From JBOCEF01 sp050586345 (GTDB lineage: Bacteria > Pseudomonadota > Alphaproteobacteria > Rhodobacterales > Rhodobacteraceae): a stretch of DNA of 64,000 bases. Location: the NCBI RefSeq assembly GCF_050586345.1, contig NZ_JBOCEF010000023.1:3469-67468 (forward strand). Reading direction: 5' to 3'. The translations under genes and the position numbers were made by a program. Below are positions 17,081 to 25,840 of this stretch, one piece after another. The notes under the pieces are model-generated. The model ran no database searches. It was given only the letters and a program-made list of their open reading frames with translations, and was not told where the DNA came from. Positions within the stretch are counted from its first letter, which is position 1. Every line of letters starts with the position of its first letter.

Positions 17081-19032
17081 ATGACCGATCCCGCGACCGA
17101 TCCCGCCCCCGACCTCGACGCCCTGCGCGCCGCCCTGCACGCCGCCACCGCCCGCGCCAACCGCGCCGTGGCCGAGGCGCTGCCCCTCGCGGACCCCGCC
17201 GATTTCGAAGCCGCCGCCCATGGCCGCATCGCCGCGCCGCCCCCGGGCGGCGTCCGCAACGCCGCCGGGCGCATGGCCTGGGACATGGCCGACTGGGACT
17301 TCCTCGACGGCCCCTGCCCCGACACCGTGAACCCCTCGCTCTGGCGCATGGCCCGGCTCAACGCCATCGCCGGGCTGTTCGAGGTCGCCGACGGCGTCTG
17401 GCAGGCCCGCGGCTGCGACTACGCCGACATGACCGTGATCCGCGGCGACACCGGCTGGCTCCTCGTCGACCCGCTGATGACCGCCGAAACCGCCGCCGCC
17501 GCGCTGCAGATGGTCAATGACGCGCTCGGCCCCCGCCCGGTCAGCGCGATCCTCGTGACCCACACCCACCCGGACCATTTCGGCGGGCTCAGGGGCGTCT
17601 GTCCGGCCCCCTCCGCAGAAGACCCCGCAGACCCCCCCGCCGCCGCGCCCCCCATCTACGCCCCGGCCGAGTTCATGACCTACGCCGCCTCGGAAGGCGT
17701 GCTCGGCGGCAACCACACCTCGCGCCGCGCCGTCTGCCAGTTCGGCATCACCCTGCCCGCCTCGCCCGAGGGCGTTGTCGACGGCGGCATCGGCAAGGGC
17801 GTCGGCAAGGGCGCCCGCACCTTCATCCCCCCACCGAGTTCATCTCGGATACCGGCGAGGAACGGGTCATCGACGGCGTGCGCGTGATCTTCCAGATGGC
17901 CGGCGGCGCCGAGGCCCCGGCCGAGTTCACCTTCTACCTGCCCGACCGCCGCGTGCTGTGCATGGCCGAGGTCTGCACCCAGACCATGCACAACGCCCTG
18001 CCCCCGCGCGGCGCCCAGGTCCGCGACACCCTCCTGTGGGCCCGCACCATCGACGAGGCGCTGCAGCTCTTCGGCGCCGAGGCCGAGGTGCTGATCAACT
18101 GCCACAACTGGCCCGTGCGCGGCGGCGAGGCCCTGCGCCGCTACCTCGAAGAACAGCGCGACATCTACAAGTACACCCACGACCAGGCCCTGCGCCTCGC
18201 CAATCTCGGCCACACCCCGACCGAGATCGCCGCGCAGATCGCCGAGCCGGACTGGCTCTCCTCCCGCGTCCACGCCCGCGGCTATTGCGGCACGCTGAAA
18301 TTCAACGCCCGCGCCGTCTACCAGATGTATTACGGCTTCTATGACGGCCGCCCGGTCAGCCTCGACCCCCTGCCCCCGGCCGAGGAAGGCCGCCGCATCG
18401 CCGCGGCCCTCGGCGGCCCCGAGGCCGCCCTCGCCCGCGCGCTCGAGGCCGCAGCGGCGGACGACCTGCAATGGGCCGCCACGCTGCTCTCGCACGTCAT
18501 CTTCGCCGGAACCGCGCCCGCCGAAACCGACCGCGCCGCCCGCCGCGCGCTGGCCGAGGTCCACCGCCACCAGGGCTTCCGCGCCGAAAGCGGCATCCTG
18601 CGCAACTGCTGCCTCACCGCCGCGCAGGAGCTCGAGCACGGCGTCACGCCCCTGCCCATGGCCGGCGGGCGCAACGCCGACCTCGCCGCGACGCTGACGC
18701 TGACCGACTGGTGCGACGCCTTCGCCCTGCGCCTCGACGCCGAGGCCGCCCGGGGGGTGGAGCTGGTCCTCAACCTCACCGTCGACGGCCGCCCCGCCGC
18801 CATCTCCATCGCCCGCCAGGTCGAATTCGCGCGCGAGGGGACCCACGCCCCCGCCCCGGACGCCGCCCTGTCGCTCACCCAGGCCCAGCTCGAGGCGCTC
18901 GGGGCCGGGACCCTGTCGCTGGACGACGCCCTCGCCGGCGGCGCCACCCTCTCGGGCGACCGCGACGCCGTGGCCCGCTGGCTCGCCCTCCACCCCGCGT
19001 TCGACCTCTGGTTCGACGTCGTCACCCCCTGA
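17081..19032 (+). pseudogene. Alkyl sulfatase (SdsA1/BDS1 type), frameshifted in a poly-C tract
   Basis: The two frames together give the normal length of about 650 residues for an MBL-fold alkyl sulfatase, which frees alcohol from sulfate esters such as dodecyl sulfate. The first part has the zinc motif THTHPDHFGG near residue 160 and ends in a nonsense stretch after FIPP. The second part resumes with the family sequence GAEAPAEFTFYLPD, then LPPRGAQVRDTLLWA, the QRDIYKYTHDQALRL dimer region and an SCP2-like C-terminal domain. The break lies at a run of six C (17827-17832), where seven would restore PPTEFISDTGEE. ATG 17081 has AGGAC upstream. Either a true null allele or a homopolymer sequencing error. 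Confidence 0.85.
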
Positions 19033-19053
19033 CCCCGCCGAAGGGAGACCCCA

Positions 19054-20659
19054 ATGACCCAGGAGAAGACCTTCGACCACGTGATCGTCGGCGGCGGCTC
19101 GGCCGGCTGCGTGATCGCCGCCCGCCTCGCGGCCGAAAGCGGCGGCACGGTCGCCCTGCTCGAACGCGGGCGGCGCGACGTCAGCCGCTGGATCCACATC
19201 CCCGCCACCTTCTTCAAGGCGCTGCAGGGCCGGGACGCCGACGCGGTGATCTCCGAGCCGGACCGCTCGCTCGGCGGCCTGCCCTTCCCCGTCCCCCAGG
19301 GCAAGGTCCTCGGCGGCGGATCCTCGGTCAACGGCATGATCTGCATGCGCGGCCAGGCCCGGGATTACGACGACTGGCGGGACGACCACGGCTGCGACGG
19401 CTGGGGGTATGACGACGTGCTCCCCGTCTTCATGCGCCAGGAACGCAACATGCGCCTCGGCGCGCCCTATCACGGGACCGGGGGGCGGCTGACGGTCGGG
19501 GGCCCGGGGCTGAAGCACCCCGCCTCCGCCGCGGCGATCGAGGCGGCCGTCGCCGCGGGCCTGCCCCCGACCGATGATTTCAACGGCGCGGTGCAGGAGG
19601 GGGCGGGCTGGTACCAGGTCACCGCCCATGCCGGCCGGCGCAGCTCGGCCGCCGCCGCGTTCCTCGCGCCCGAGCTGGGGCGGGAGAACCTGTCGCTGAT
19701 CACCGGGCTCCTCGTCGGGCGCATCCGCTTCGAGGGCCGCCGCGCGGCGGCGGTCGAGGCGCAGGACGCCGAGGGCCGCCGGCTGCTGGTCCACGCGCGG
19801 CGCGAGGTGATCCTCGCCGCCGGGGCCTTCCACTCCCCCCGCCTGCTGATGCTCTCGGGCGTCGGCCCGGCGGCGGAGCTGGCCCGCCACGGGATCGACC
19901 TCGTCCACGACGCCCCCGCGGTCGGCGACAACTACCAGGACCATGTCGGCGCGCCCGTCACCCGGCGGCTGAAGAACGGCGCGGGGCTGCACGGCGCCGA
20001 CCGCGGGCTGAAGGCGCTGCGCCACGGCATCGACTACGTCCTGTTCGGCCGGGGCCTGCTGACCTCCAACCTGCTCGAGGCCGGGGCCTGCGCCGACACC
20101 GCCGGGACCGGGCGCCCCGACGTGCAGTACAACATGGCCCCCTTCGCGCCGGGCGCCCCGGGCACGCCCCCCCCTGCCCTTCCACGCCATGCAGGTGCAC
20201 CCGATGACCATGCGCCCCCGCTCGCGCGGGCGGCTCGGCCTGCGCTTCCGCGATCCGGCCGACCAGCCGCGCTTCATCGCCAACGCGCTCGACCGGACCG
20301 AGGATCTCGACGCCCTGCGCCGCGGCGTGCGCCTGGCGCAGGAGATCTTCGCCCGGCCCGCCCTGCGCGAGATCGTGGGCGAGGAGGTCTGGCCCGGCCC
20401 CGGCGTGAACACCGCCGCGGGGTCCAACACGCTCGACGACGCGATCCGGGCGCAGGCGCGGACCATCTTCCACCCGGCGGGGACCTGCCGGATGGGGCCG
20501 GACCCGGGGGCGGTGGTGGACCTGTCGCTGCGGGTCAACGGGGTAGAGGGGCTGCGGGTGGCGGATTGCTCGGTGATGCCCGCGCTGGTCTCGGGCAACA
20601 CCAACGCGCCGACGATGATGATCGCCGACCGCGCCGCCGACGCCGTGCTGGCGGACTGA
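19054..20659 (+). pseudogene. GMC-family flavoprotein oxidoreductase (choline dehydrogenase-like), frameshifted
   Basis: FAD-dependent alcohol oxidoreductase, about 535 residues when joined. The N-terminus has the dinucleotide motif VGGGSAGCVIAARL and the GMC signatures GGGSSVNGMICMRG and AAGAFHSPRLLMLSGVGP. The C-terminal part, in another frame, carries the catalytic-His segment HPAGTCRMGPDPGAVVD and SGNTNAPTMMIADRAAD. The frame changes at a run of eight C (20167-20174), where seven would give TPPLPFHAMQVHP. GGGAG precedes the ATG at 19054, 21 bases after the sulfatase stop. Sulfatase followed by an alcohol oxidoreductase fits desulfation of an alkyl sulfate and oxidation of the released alcohol. 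Confidence 0.87.
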
Positions 20660-20958
20660 GCGGACGCCGCGGGGGGCTTCGCACGCCTCCGCGCGCCCCT
20701 TCGCCGCCTCCTTGCCGCCGTTCCAACCGCCTGCCGGGCCGCGCCCCGGCGGGCGTCTTCCCCTGTCCGCCCCTCGGCACCGCGCGACGCGCCCGGGATC
20801 GGCGAGGACCGCCCGACAGTCGCCCGTCCTTTCCCAGTCCTTTCAGTGCGTGTCCCCGTCCAACCGCGCCAGGTCCCTCGCATCGCGAAGCCCCTGCATC
20901 CAAAGCCCTTTTCTGTCCTTGGTGGGTCAAACCACGTTTCCCGCGCCGGGATCGCGGG

Positions 20959-20967
20959 TTGTCCACA
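20959..20967 (+). promoter_or_regulatory. DnaA-box-like site
   Basis: TTGTCCACA differs at one position from the DnaA box TTATCCACA. It lies between the first iteron and the AT-rich patch, as expected in an iteron origin that also recruits DnaA. Confidence 0.5.
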
Positions 20968-20980
20968 GGCTTCGCCTCCC

Positions 20981-21016
20981 CTGGTAAAGTTTAAATGGTT
21001 AGAAAGAATGTTAAGA
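20981..21016. other. AT-rich unwinding-element candidate
   Basis: The stretch CTGGTAAAGTTTAAATGG and the following TTAGAAAGAATGTTAAG is the most AT-rich run in this part of an otherwise very GC-rich window. Its place next to the DnaA-like box and between iterons suggests the site where strands open for replication. Confidence 0.5.
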
Positions 21017-21639
21017 CCGCCGCCCGGCCTGATTTCCTCAACCCGTTCAGGGGCTTGCCCGGAGCCCCGGTGTGTCGAACCCCAATGCCCGGTGGGTCGT
21101 ATCCCGTCGCGCGGTGTGTCGAACCCCGTGGGTGTGTCGAACCACGATGTCCCCCTTTCCGCCCGCCCGCGCCGGGTCCCGGCCCCCTCGCGCGCGCGGA
21201 TCGCGGCGCCGGGAGTCGGTTTCGCCCCATTTTCTCCCTCCCGGGCGCCGCGGTCGAGTCCCCCGGCGCGGGCGAGCGCCCCGGAAGGGTGGGTGAAACC
21301 ACGTTCGGCGCCCCTCCAGGCGGCGTTCCGGGGCGCGCGGTGGGTGAAACCACGTGGCGCGCCCCCCTGCCCCGTCCCCGGCGCCCGCGCCGCCCCGCGC
21401 GGCGGGGTTTCAATGAAATCAATGCGCTGCGCCGCCGGGGGGTGGTGGGTGAAACCCCGAAAGGTGGGTCAAACCCCGTTTGGTGGGCGAAACCACGTCG
21501 GGTCCCCTGCCCCGCGCCCCGGCCGCGGCCGCCGCCCTCCCGCCGCCGCCCCGCGGTGGGCGATATCCCGTAAGGTGGGTGAAAACACGCCCGGTGTGTG
21601 ATACCACGTTAATCAAACAAGACACGAATCGAGCAGCGC

Positions 21640-22671
21640 ATGACCAGGCCAGAACGCAATCCGCTCCTGCCGGACCGGATGCCGAAGGGGGATTTCTTCC
21701 TCTGCGACATCCTCGATGCGGCGCCCAAGGGCGACCTGCCCTCGATGGAGCACCCGCTCTTCTCCGTCTCCACGCGCCCGGACACCAATGTGCGCCGCTA
21801 TGAGCAGGGCGAGCATTTCGTCGAGGTGACGCCCTCGGTCAAAGGCCTCGCCACCGTCTTCGACCGCGACATCCTGATCTTCTGCATCTCCCAGCTCGTG
21901 CGCGCCCTCGACGAGGGGACCAAGGTCTCCCGCACCGTGCGCTTCCGCGCCGTGGACCTGATGCGCTCCACCAATCGCGACGTGTCGGGCAAGGGCTACC
22001 AGGCCCTCGTCGCCGCCTTCGAACGCCTCGCCGGCACCCGCATCACCACCAACGTGATCGAGAACGAGACCTACGTGACCGACGGCTTCGGCCTGATCGA
22101 CCGCTGGCGCATCGTGCGCGAGCGCAAGGACGGCCGGATGCAGGAGATCGAGGTCGAGCTCTCGGACTGGGTCTTCGAGGCGATCAACAACTACGAGGTC
22201 CTCACCCTCGACCGCGACTATTTCCGCCTGCGCAAACCCATCGAGCGCCGCCTCTACGAGATCGCGCGCAAGCATTGCGGCGCGCAGAAGTCGTGGAAGA
22301 TCGGCCTGCCCAAGCTGAAATACAAGATCGGCTCCAACTCCTCGGACAAGGAGTTCAAGCGCCTCGTCTCCCGCATCATCAACGAGCCGCACGACCACAT
22401 CCCCCAGTACAGCTTCGAGATGCGCGAGGGGATCGTCCACGTCACCAACCGCAATTTCGCCCCGACGCCGAAGACCGCCGACACCTATGCCGGGCGGCTG
22501 GAGCCGGACGCCTATGACGGCGCCCGCCAGCGCGCCCCCGGCTGGGACGTCTACATGCTCGAGCAGAAATGGCGCGCCTGGATGCACAAGAACGGCTATT
22601 CCTCGGCGCATCCCACCAAGTCCTTCCTCTCCTTCTGCGCCGAGCATTACGAGCGCAACGGCGCGCCGTAA
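21640..22671 (+). CDS. repA: Plasmid replication initiator protein (RPA/RepA-type)
   Basis: A 343-residue initiator of the alphaproteobacterial replication-initiator-protein-A kind. The N-terminus has MPKGDFFLCDILDAAPKGD. The first winged-helix region carries EVTPSVKGLATVFDRDILIF and TRITTNVIENETYVTDGFGL. The second has DWVFEAINNYEVLTLDRDYF, RLRKPIERRLYEIARKHCG and SDKEFKRLVSRI. These bind iterons and start replication. The gene directly follows 13 iterons, which fixes its role. The ribosome site before ATG 21640 is weak (GAGCAG), fitting low expression. It is not RepC: there is no repABC order, and parAB lie downstream instead of upstream. Confidence 0.9.
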   Translation: MTRPERNPLLPDRMPKGDFFLCDILDAAPKGDLPSMEHPLFSVSTRPDTNVRRYEQGEHFVEVTPSVKGLATVFDRDILIFCISQLVRALDEGTKVSRTVRFRAVDLMRSTNRDVSGKGYQALVAAFERLAGTRITTNVIENETYVTDGFGLIDRWRIVRERKDGRMQEIEVELSDWVFEAINNYEVLTLDRDYFRLRKPIERRLYEIARKHCGAQKSWKIGLPKLKYKIGSNSSDKEFKRLVSRIINEPHDHIPQYSFEMREGIVHVTNRNFAPTPKTADTYAGRLEPDAYDGARQRAPGWDVYMLEQKWRAWMHKNGYSSAHPTKSFLSFCAEHYERNGAP

Positions 22672-22758
22672 GCGCACCGCCCGGCGCCCTGCCCCGTCCC
22701 GGTCGACGCGCGCGACGCCATCGCCCTGCCCGGCCTCCACGACGCCCGTCTCGCCGCG

Positions 22759-23103
22759 ATGCACCTCGACGGGACGGGCGCGCGGCTTGAACTTCGGGGC
22801 CCGGGGGGCGAGCGGGCGCAGCTGCGGCTCTCCGACCTGCGCCGGGTCCGGGTCGAGGGCCCCGGCGACGGCTGGATCGTCAACGACATCTCCTGCCACG
22901 CCCCCGCCAGGGGCCCTGCCCCGCGGGCCTGCGACGGCGGTCTGCGCCCGGACCTGTCGCTCGCCGCGCTCCTTGCCGGCGACGCCGCCGCGGCCGGGGC
23001 GTTCCGCGCCGCCAATCGCGACGCCTGGCTGGTGCAGCTCGACCCGAGCCATGGCGGCCCCCGCGCCTTCGTCGCCGGCGCCGCCCGCTTCGCGCGCGGC
23101 TGA
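22759..23103 (+). CDS. Small unknown protein behind repA, start unclear
   Basis: From ATG 22759 the frame gives 114 residues (strand-like LRLSDLRRVRVEGPGDGWIV, then ALLAGDAAAAGAFRAANR). The sequence before this ATG, in the same frame and running right from the repA stop codon, also reads like protein: DAIALPGLHDARLAAMHLDG. That stretch contains no ATG or GTG, and no ribosome site is visible. Either translation starts at a rare CTG, or it depends on repA termination, or the gene has lost its start. I know no function. Its position between repA and the parS sites suggests a replicon accessory gene. Confidence 0.4.
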   Translation: MHLDGTGARLELRGPGGERAQLRLSDLRRVRVEGPGDGWIVNDISCHAPARGPAPRACDGGLRPDLSLAALLAGDAAAAGAFRAANRDAWLVQLDPSHGGPRAFVAGAARFARG

Positions 23104-23190
23104 GCCGGGCCGCCGCCCGCCGCGTTGACCGCCGCGCCCTCCCCGCCCCGCCCTGCGACGGAACCGCCGCCGGGGCGCCCGGCGGGCAAA

Positions 23191-23323
23191 AGTTGACAGC
23201 TGTCAACTCACTCCCCCGCTCCGGCCGCCCCCCCCGGGCCGCCGGAAAGTTGACAGCTGTCAACTCCGCCCGCCGCGGCGCGCCGCCCTTCGCCCGGACC
23301 CGCCGAGTTGACAGCTGTCAACT
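23191..23323. promoter_or_regulatory. Three parS-like centromere palindromes
   Basis: The perfect 18-base palindrome AGTTGACAGCTGTCAACT occurs at 23191-23208, 23248-23265 and 23306-23323, with start-to-start spacings of 57 and 58 bases. The core GTTGACAGCTGTCAAC matches the repABC-plasmid parS consensus GTTNNNNGCNNNNAAC. The sites lie upstream of parA, with a fourth copy at the parB stop. ParB is expected to load here for partition and possibly to repress parAB. Confidence 0.88.
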
Positions 23324-23368
23324 CGCCCCCTCCCCGGCGTACGCTGGGCTTCCCCCCTGCCCGTCCAT

Positions 23369-23410
23369 GAGTTACGCTTGCCGCCATAAAACCGGCGGCG
23401 ACCGTAACTC
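23369..23410. promoter_or_regulatory. Long hairpin upstream of parA
   Basis: GAGTTACG (23369-23376) pairs with CGTAACTC (23403-23410), and inside it GCCGCC (23380-23385) pairs with GGCGGC (23394-23399). The spacers are equal (three bases) and the loop is eight bases (ATAAAACC). The arms are 17 bases with only one clear mismatch. It ends 39 bases before the parA ATG. It could be a ParA operator, an attenuator or part of a small RNA. There is no T run behind it. Confidence 0.7.
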
Positions 23411-23449
23411 GCCCCATTGGCCGCAACGGCCGAACCGAGGCAGACACAC

Positions 23450-24628
23450 ATGCAGCAGATCCGCATCGACGAGCTCGTCGCGGAGCACGCCCGCGCGCTG
23501 TCCGAGCGCCTGGCCCTCCACCGCGAACAGCTCTTCCCCCCAGACGCGCAGAAACAGATGCGCCGCTTCACCTCGGGCGAGGTGGCCCGGCTCCTCGGCG
23601 TCACCGACGCCTACCTGCGCAAGCTCCATCTCGGCGGCGAAGGCCCCGAGCCCGAGACCGGCGCCGGCGGGCGGCGCTCCTATTCCACCGAGGACATCGC
23701 CGCCCTGCGCCGCCTGCTCGAGGCCCGCGCCAAGACCCCCGGCCAGTACATCCCCGGGCGGCGCGCGGGCGACCACCTGCAGGTCGTCACCGTCATCAAC
23801 TTCAAGGGCGGCAGCGCCAAGACCACCACCGCCGCGCACCTGGCCCAGAAATGCGCCCTCGACGGCTACCGGGTGCTGGCCATCGACCTCGACCCCCAGG
23901 CCTCGCTCTCGGCCCTCCATGGCGTTCAGCCCGAGCTCGACCTCGCCGATGGCGGCACGCTCTATGACGCGATCCGCTATGACGAGCCGGTCCCGCTCTC
24001 GGACATCATCCGGCCGACCTACATCACCGGGCTCGACATCGTGCCGGGCAATCTCGACCTGATGGAATACGAGCATGACACGCCGCGGGTGCTGGCGCAG
24101 CGCACGGCCCCGGACGCGCCGTTCTTCACCCGGATCGGCGAGGCGCTGGCGGCGGTCGAGGACCGCTACGACCTGGTGATCATCGACTGCCCGCCGCAGC
24201 TGGGCTTCCTGACCATGTCGGCGCTGTCCGCCGCCACTGCGGTGCTGGTGACGATCCACCCGCAGATGCTCGACATGATGTCGATGTGCCAGTTCCTGCT
24301 GATGACCTCGGAGCTGCTGGGCGTGGTGGCGCAGGCCGGGGGCGACATGTCCTATGACTGGCTGCGCTACGTGGTGACCCGCTACGAGCCCGGCGACGGG
24401 CCGCAGAGCCAGATGGTGGGCTTCATGCGCGCCCTGTTCGGCGACCACGTGCTGGCCAACGAGGTGCTCAAGTCCACGGCCATCTCGGATGCGGGCATCA
24501 CCAAGCAGACCCTCTACGAGGTGGAGAAAAGCAACTTCACCCGCTCGACCTACGAGCGGGCGATCGAGAGCCTCGACGCCGTGAACGGCGAGATCGAGGC
24601 GCTGGTGCAGCAGGCATGGGGACGCTGA
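23450..24628 (+). CDS. parA: Partition ATPase ParA with N-terminal HTH
   Basis: A 392-residue Walker-type partition ATPase. A MerR-like HTH (RRFTSGEVARLLGVTDAYLR) spans about residues 40-60, as in RepA/ParA proteins of large alphaproteobacterial plasmids that bind their own promoter. The deviant Walker A NFKGGSAKTTTA is near 118, then LAIDLDPQAS and the Walker B-like LVIIDCPPQLG. ATG 23450 has GAGG at nine bases; an upstream TTG at 23417 is less likely. It pulls ParB-parS complexes apart over the nucleoid. parB starts two bases behind its stop. Confidence 0.95.
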   Translation: MQQIRIDELVAEHARALSERLALHREQLFPPDAQKQMRRFTSGEVARLLGVTDAYLRKLHLGGEGPEPETGAGGRRSYSTEDIAALRRLLEARAKTPGQYIPGRRAGDHLQVVTVINFKGGSAKTTTAAHLAQKCALDGYRVLAIDLDPQASLSALHGVQPELDLADGGTLYDAIRYDEPVPLSDIIRPTYITGLDIVPGNLDLMEYEHDTPRVLAQRTAPDAPFFTRIGEALAAVEDRYDLVIIDCPPQLGFLTMSALSAATAVLVTIHPQMLDMMSMCQFLLMTSELLGVVAQAGGDMSYDWLRYVVTRYEPGDGPQSQMVGFMRALFGDHVLANEVLKSTAISDAGITKQTLYEVEKSNFTRSTYERAIESLDAVNGEIEALVQQAWGR

Positions 24629-24630
24629 AG

Positions 24631-25746
24631 ATGTCGAGGAAGACCCGGAAATCCATGCTCGCCGACCTGATGGCGGGGGGAACGCAGACCGAGGGCGCGG
24701 ACGCCGCGCGCACGGCCGGGGCCACGGCTGGGGGCAAGGCCAAGGCCGGGGCCGGGGGCAAGGCGCAGCCGCGGACCGAGGAGATCGACGCGGCGCCGGG
24801 GGCGACGGCGAAGCCGCGCGCCGCCGGGCGGGAGGCGCGGGAGAGCGCCGCGCCCGCCGCGCCCGCCCGCCGTCCGGCGGCGCGCAAGGGGGCGGTCGGG
24901 GCGATCTCCTCGGCCGTCGCCGCGATGCGGGCCAACGCGGTGGTGGAACTGGACCCCAACGCGATCCACGCCGGGGGCCTGTCGGACCGGCTCGAGGACG
25001 TGCAGGCCGACGACGCCGAGCTGCGCCGCTCGATCCGCGCCCATGGCCAGCAGGTGCCGGTCCTGGTGCGCCCGCATCCCGGGACGCCCGGGGAATGGCA
25101 GATCGTCTATGGCCGCCGCCGGGTGCTGGCGGCGCGGGACCTCGGGATCAAGGTCAAGGCGCTGGTGCGCGAGCTGGACGACGAGGCCCTGGTCATGGCC
25201 CAGGGGCAGGAGAACGCCGCGCGGCGGGACCTGAGCTTCATCGAGAAGGTGAATTTCGCCCGGCAGATGGAGGAGGCGGGCTATGACCGCGCCGCCATCG
25301 GCGACGCGCTGGCCGCCGACAAGACCCTGGTCAGCCGGATGCTGGCGGTGGCGGCGAAGGTGCCCGCGCCGGTGATCGGCGCCATCGGCGCGGCGCACGG
25401 GGTGGGCCGTCCGCGCTGGCTGGAGCTTGCGGCGCTGATCGAGGGGCGCGACCCCGAGGACGTCGCCGCCCTGGTGCCGGCGGTGGCGGGCGACGACCCG
25501 GCGGGCCGGTTCGACGCGCTGCTGGCGCATCTGAAGCGCAAGGCCGCCGCGGCGAAACCCGCCGCGCCGCGCCCCGAGGCGCTGGAGATCCGGGCCGAGG
25601 ACGGCGCGCCGCTGGCGGTGGCCAGGCGGGCGGGGCAGGGGGGGCGGCTGTCGCTGGCGCTGGAGGCCGGGGCGGGGTTCGAGGACTGGCTGCTGGCCGA
25701 GCTTCCGGCGCTGCACGCGAAGTGGAAGGCGGGGCAGGGAAGTTGA
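24631..25746 (+). CDS. parB: Partition protein ParB/RepB
   Basis: A 371-residue centromere-binding protein. The start MSRKTRKSMLADLMAG is typical of RepB/ParB; an ATG five codons upstream inside parA is also possible. A disordered Ala/Gly/Lys linker (about residues 25-90) is followed by the ParB CTPase core (LRRSIRAHGQQVPVLVRPHP, then YGRRRVLAARDLGI and GQENAARRDLSFIEKV). Next come the HTH (AAIGDALAADKTLVSRML) and a C-terminal dimer domain. The stop codon lies inside the fourth parS palindrome, so partition site and gene end are fused. It forms an operon with parA. Confidence 0.95.
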   Translation: MSRKTRKSMLADLMAGGTQTEGADAARTAGATAGGKAKAGAGGKAQPRTEEIDAAPGATAKPRAAGREARESAAPAAPARRPAARKGAVGAISSAVAAMRANAVVELDPNAIHAGGLSDRLEDVQADDAELRRSIRAHGQQVPVLVRPHPGTPGEWQIVYGRRRVLAARDLGIKVKALVRELDDEALVMAQGQENAARRDLSFIEKVNFARQMEEAGYDRAAIGDALAADKTLVSRMLAVAAKVPAPVIGAIGAAHGVGRPRWLELAALIEGRDPEDVAALVPAVAGDDPAGRFDALLAHLKRKAAAAKPAAPRPEALEIRAEDGAPLAVARRAGQGGRLSLALEAGAGFEDWLLAELPALHAKWKAGQGS

Positions 25747-25758
25747 CAGCTGTCAACT
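25741..25758. promoter_or_regulatory. Fourth parS palindrome, overlapping the parB stop
   Basis: AGTTGACAGCTGTCAACT is identical to the three copies upstream of parA. Its TGA at 25744-25746 is the parB stop codon. The four sites therefore flank the parAB operon on both sides. Confidence 0.88.
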
Positions 25759-25840
25759 CGGCGGGCCCCGCCTTGGACCGGCGCGCGGCGGCGGGGCCTG
25801 GCTGGGCCTGGCCCCCCGGGCGGGGGGCTGAGGCCGCCCC

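Larger units (their letters stand above)
20921..21609. repeat. Origin region: 13 iterons of 17 bp
   Basis: Copies of GGTGKGTSRAACCMCGT start at 20921, 21069, 21091, 21113, 21131, 21288, 21339, 21444, 21463, 21482, 21555, 21574 and 21593. All are in the same direction. Within groups the spacing is 18-22 bases, most often 19, so successive copies rotate nearly two helical turns. Each copy contains a partial dyad (GTGG...CCAC). The last copy ends 30 bases before repA. With the DnaA-like box and the AT-rich patch this is a theta-type plasmid origin bound by the downstream initiator. The 260 bases before it (20660-20920) hold no gene or repeat I can name. Confidence 0.9.

Noticed and set aside
20921..21609. 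CRISPR array
   Set aside because: The repeats are 17 bases with spacers of one to six bases in the tight groups, and there are no cas genes; the place before repA identifies iterons.
22647..23189. Minus-strand protein over the small gene behind repA
   Set aside because: Composition is Pro/Ala/Arg shadow-like and no ribosome site is present; the plus strand reads better.
20921..25758. Classical repABC operon
   Set aside because: There is no repC behind parB, and the initiator lies upstream of parA with its own iterons.
25759..25840. Toxin-antitoxin pair near parB
   Set aside because: The gap is too short, and no small paired frames with antitoxin or toxin motifs are found around the partition genes.
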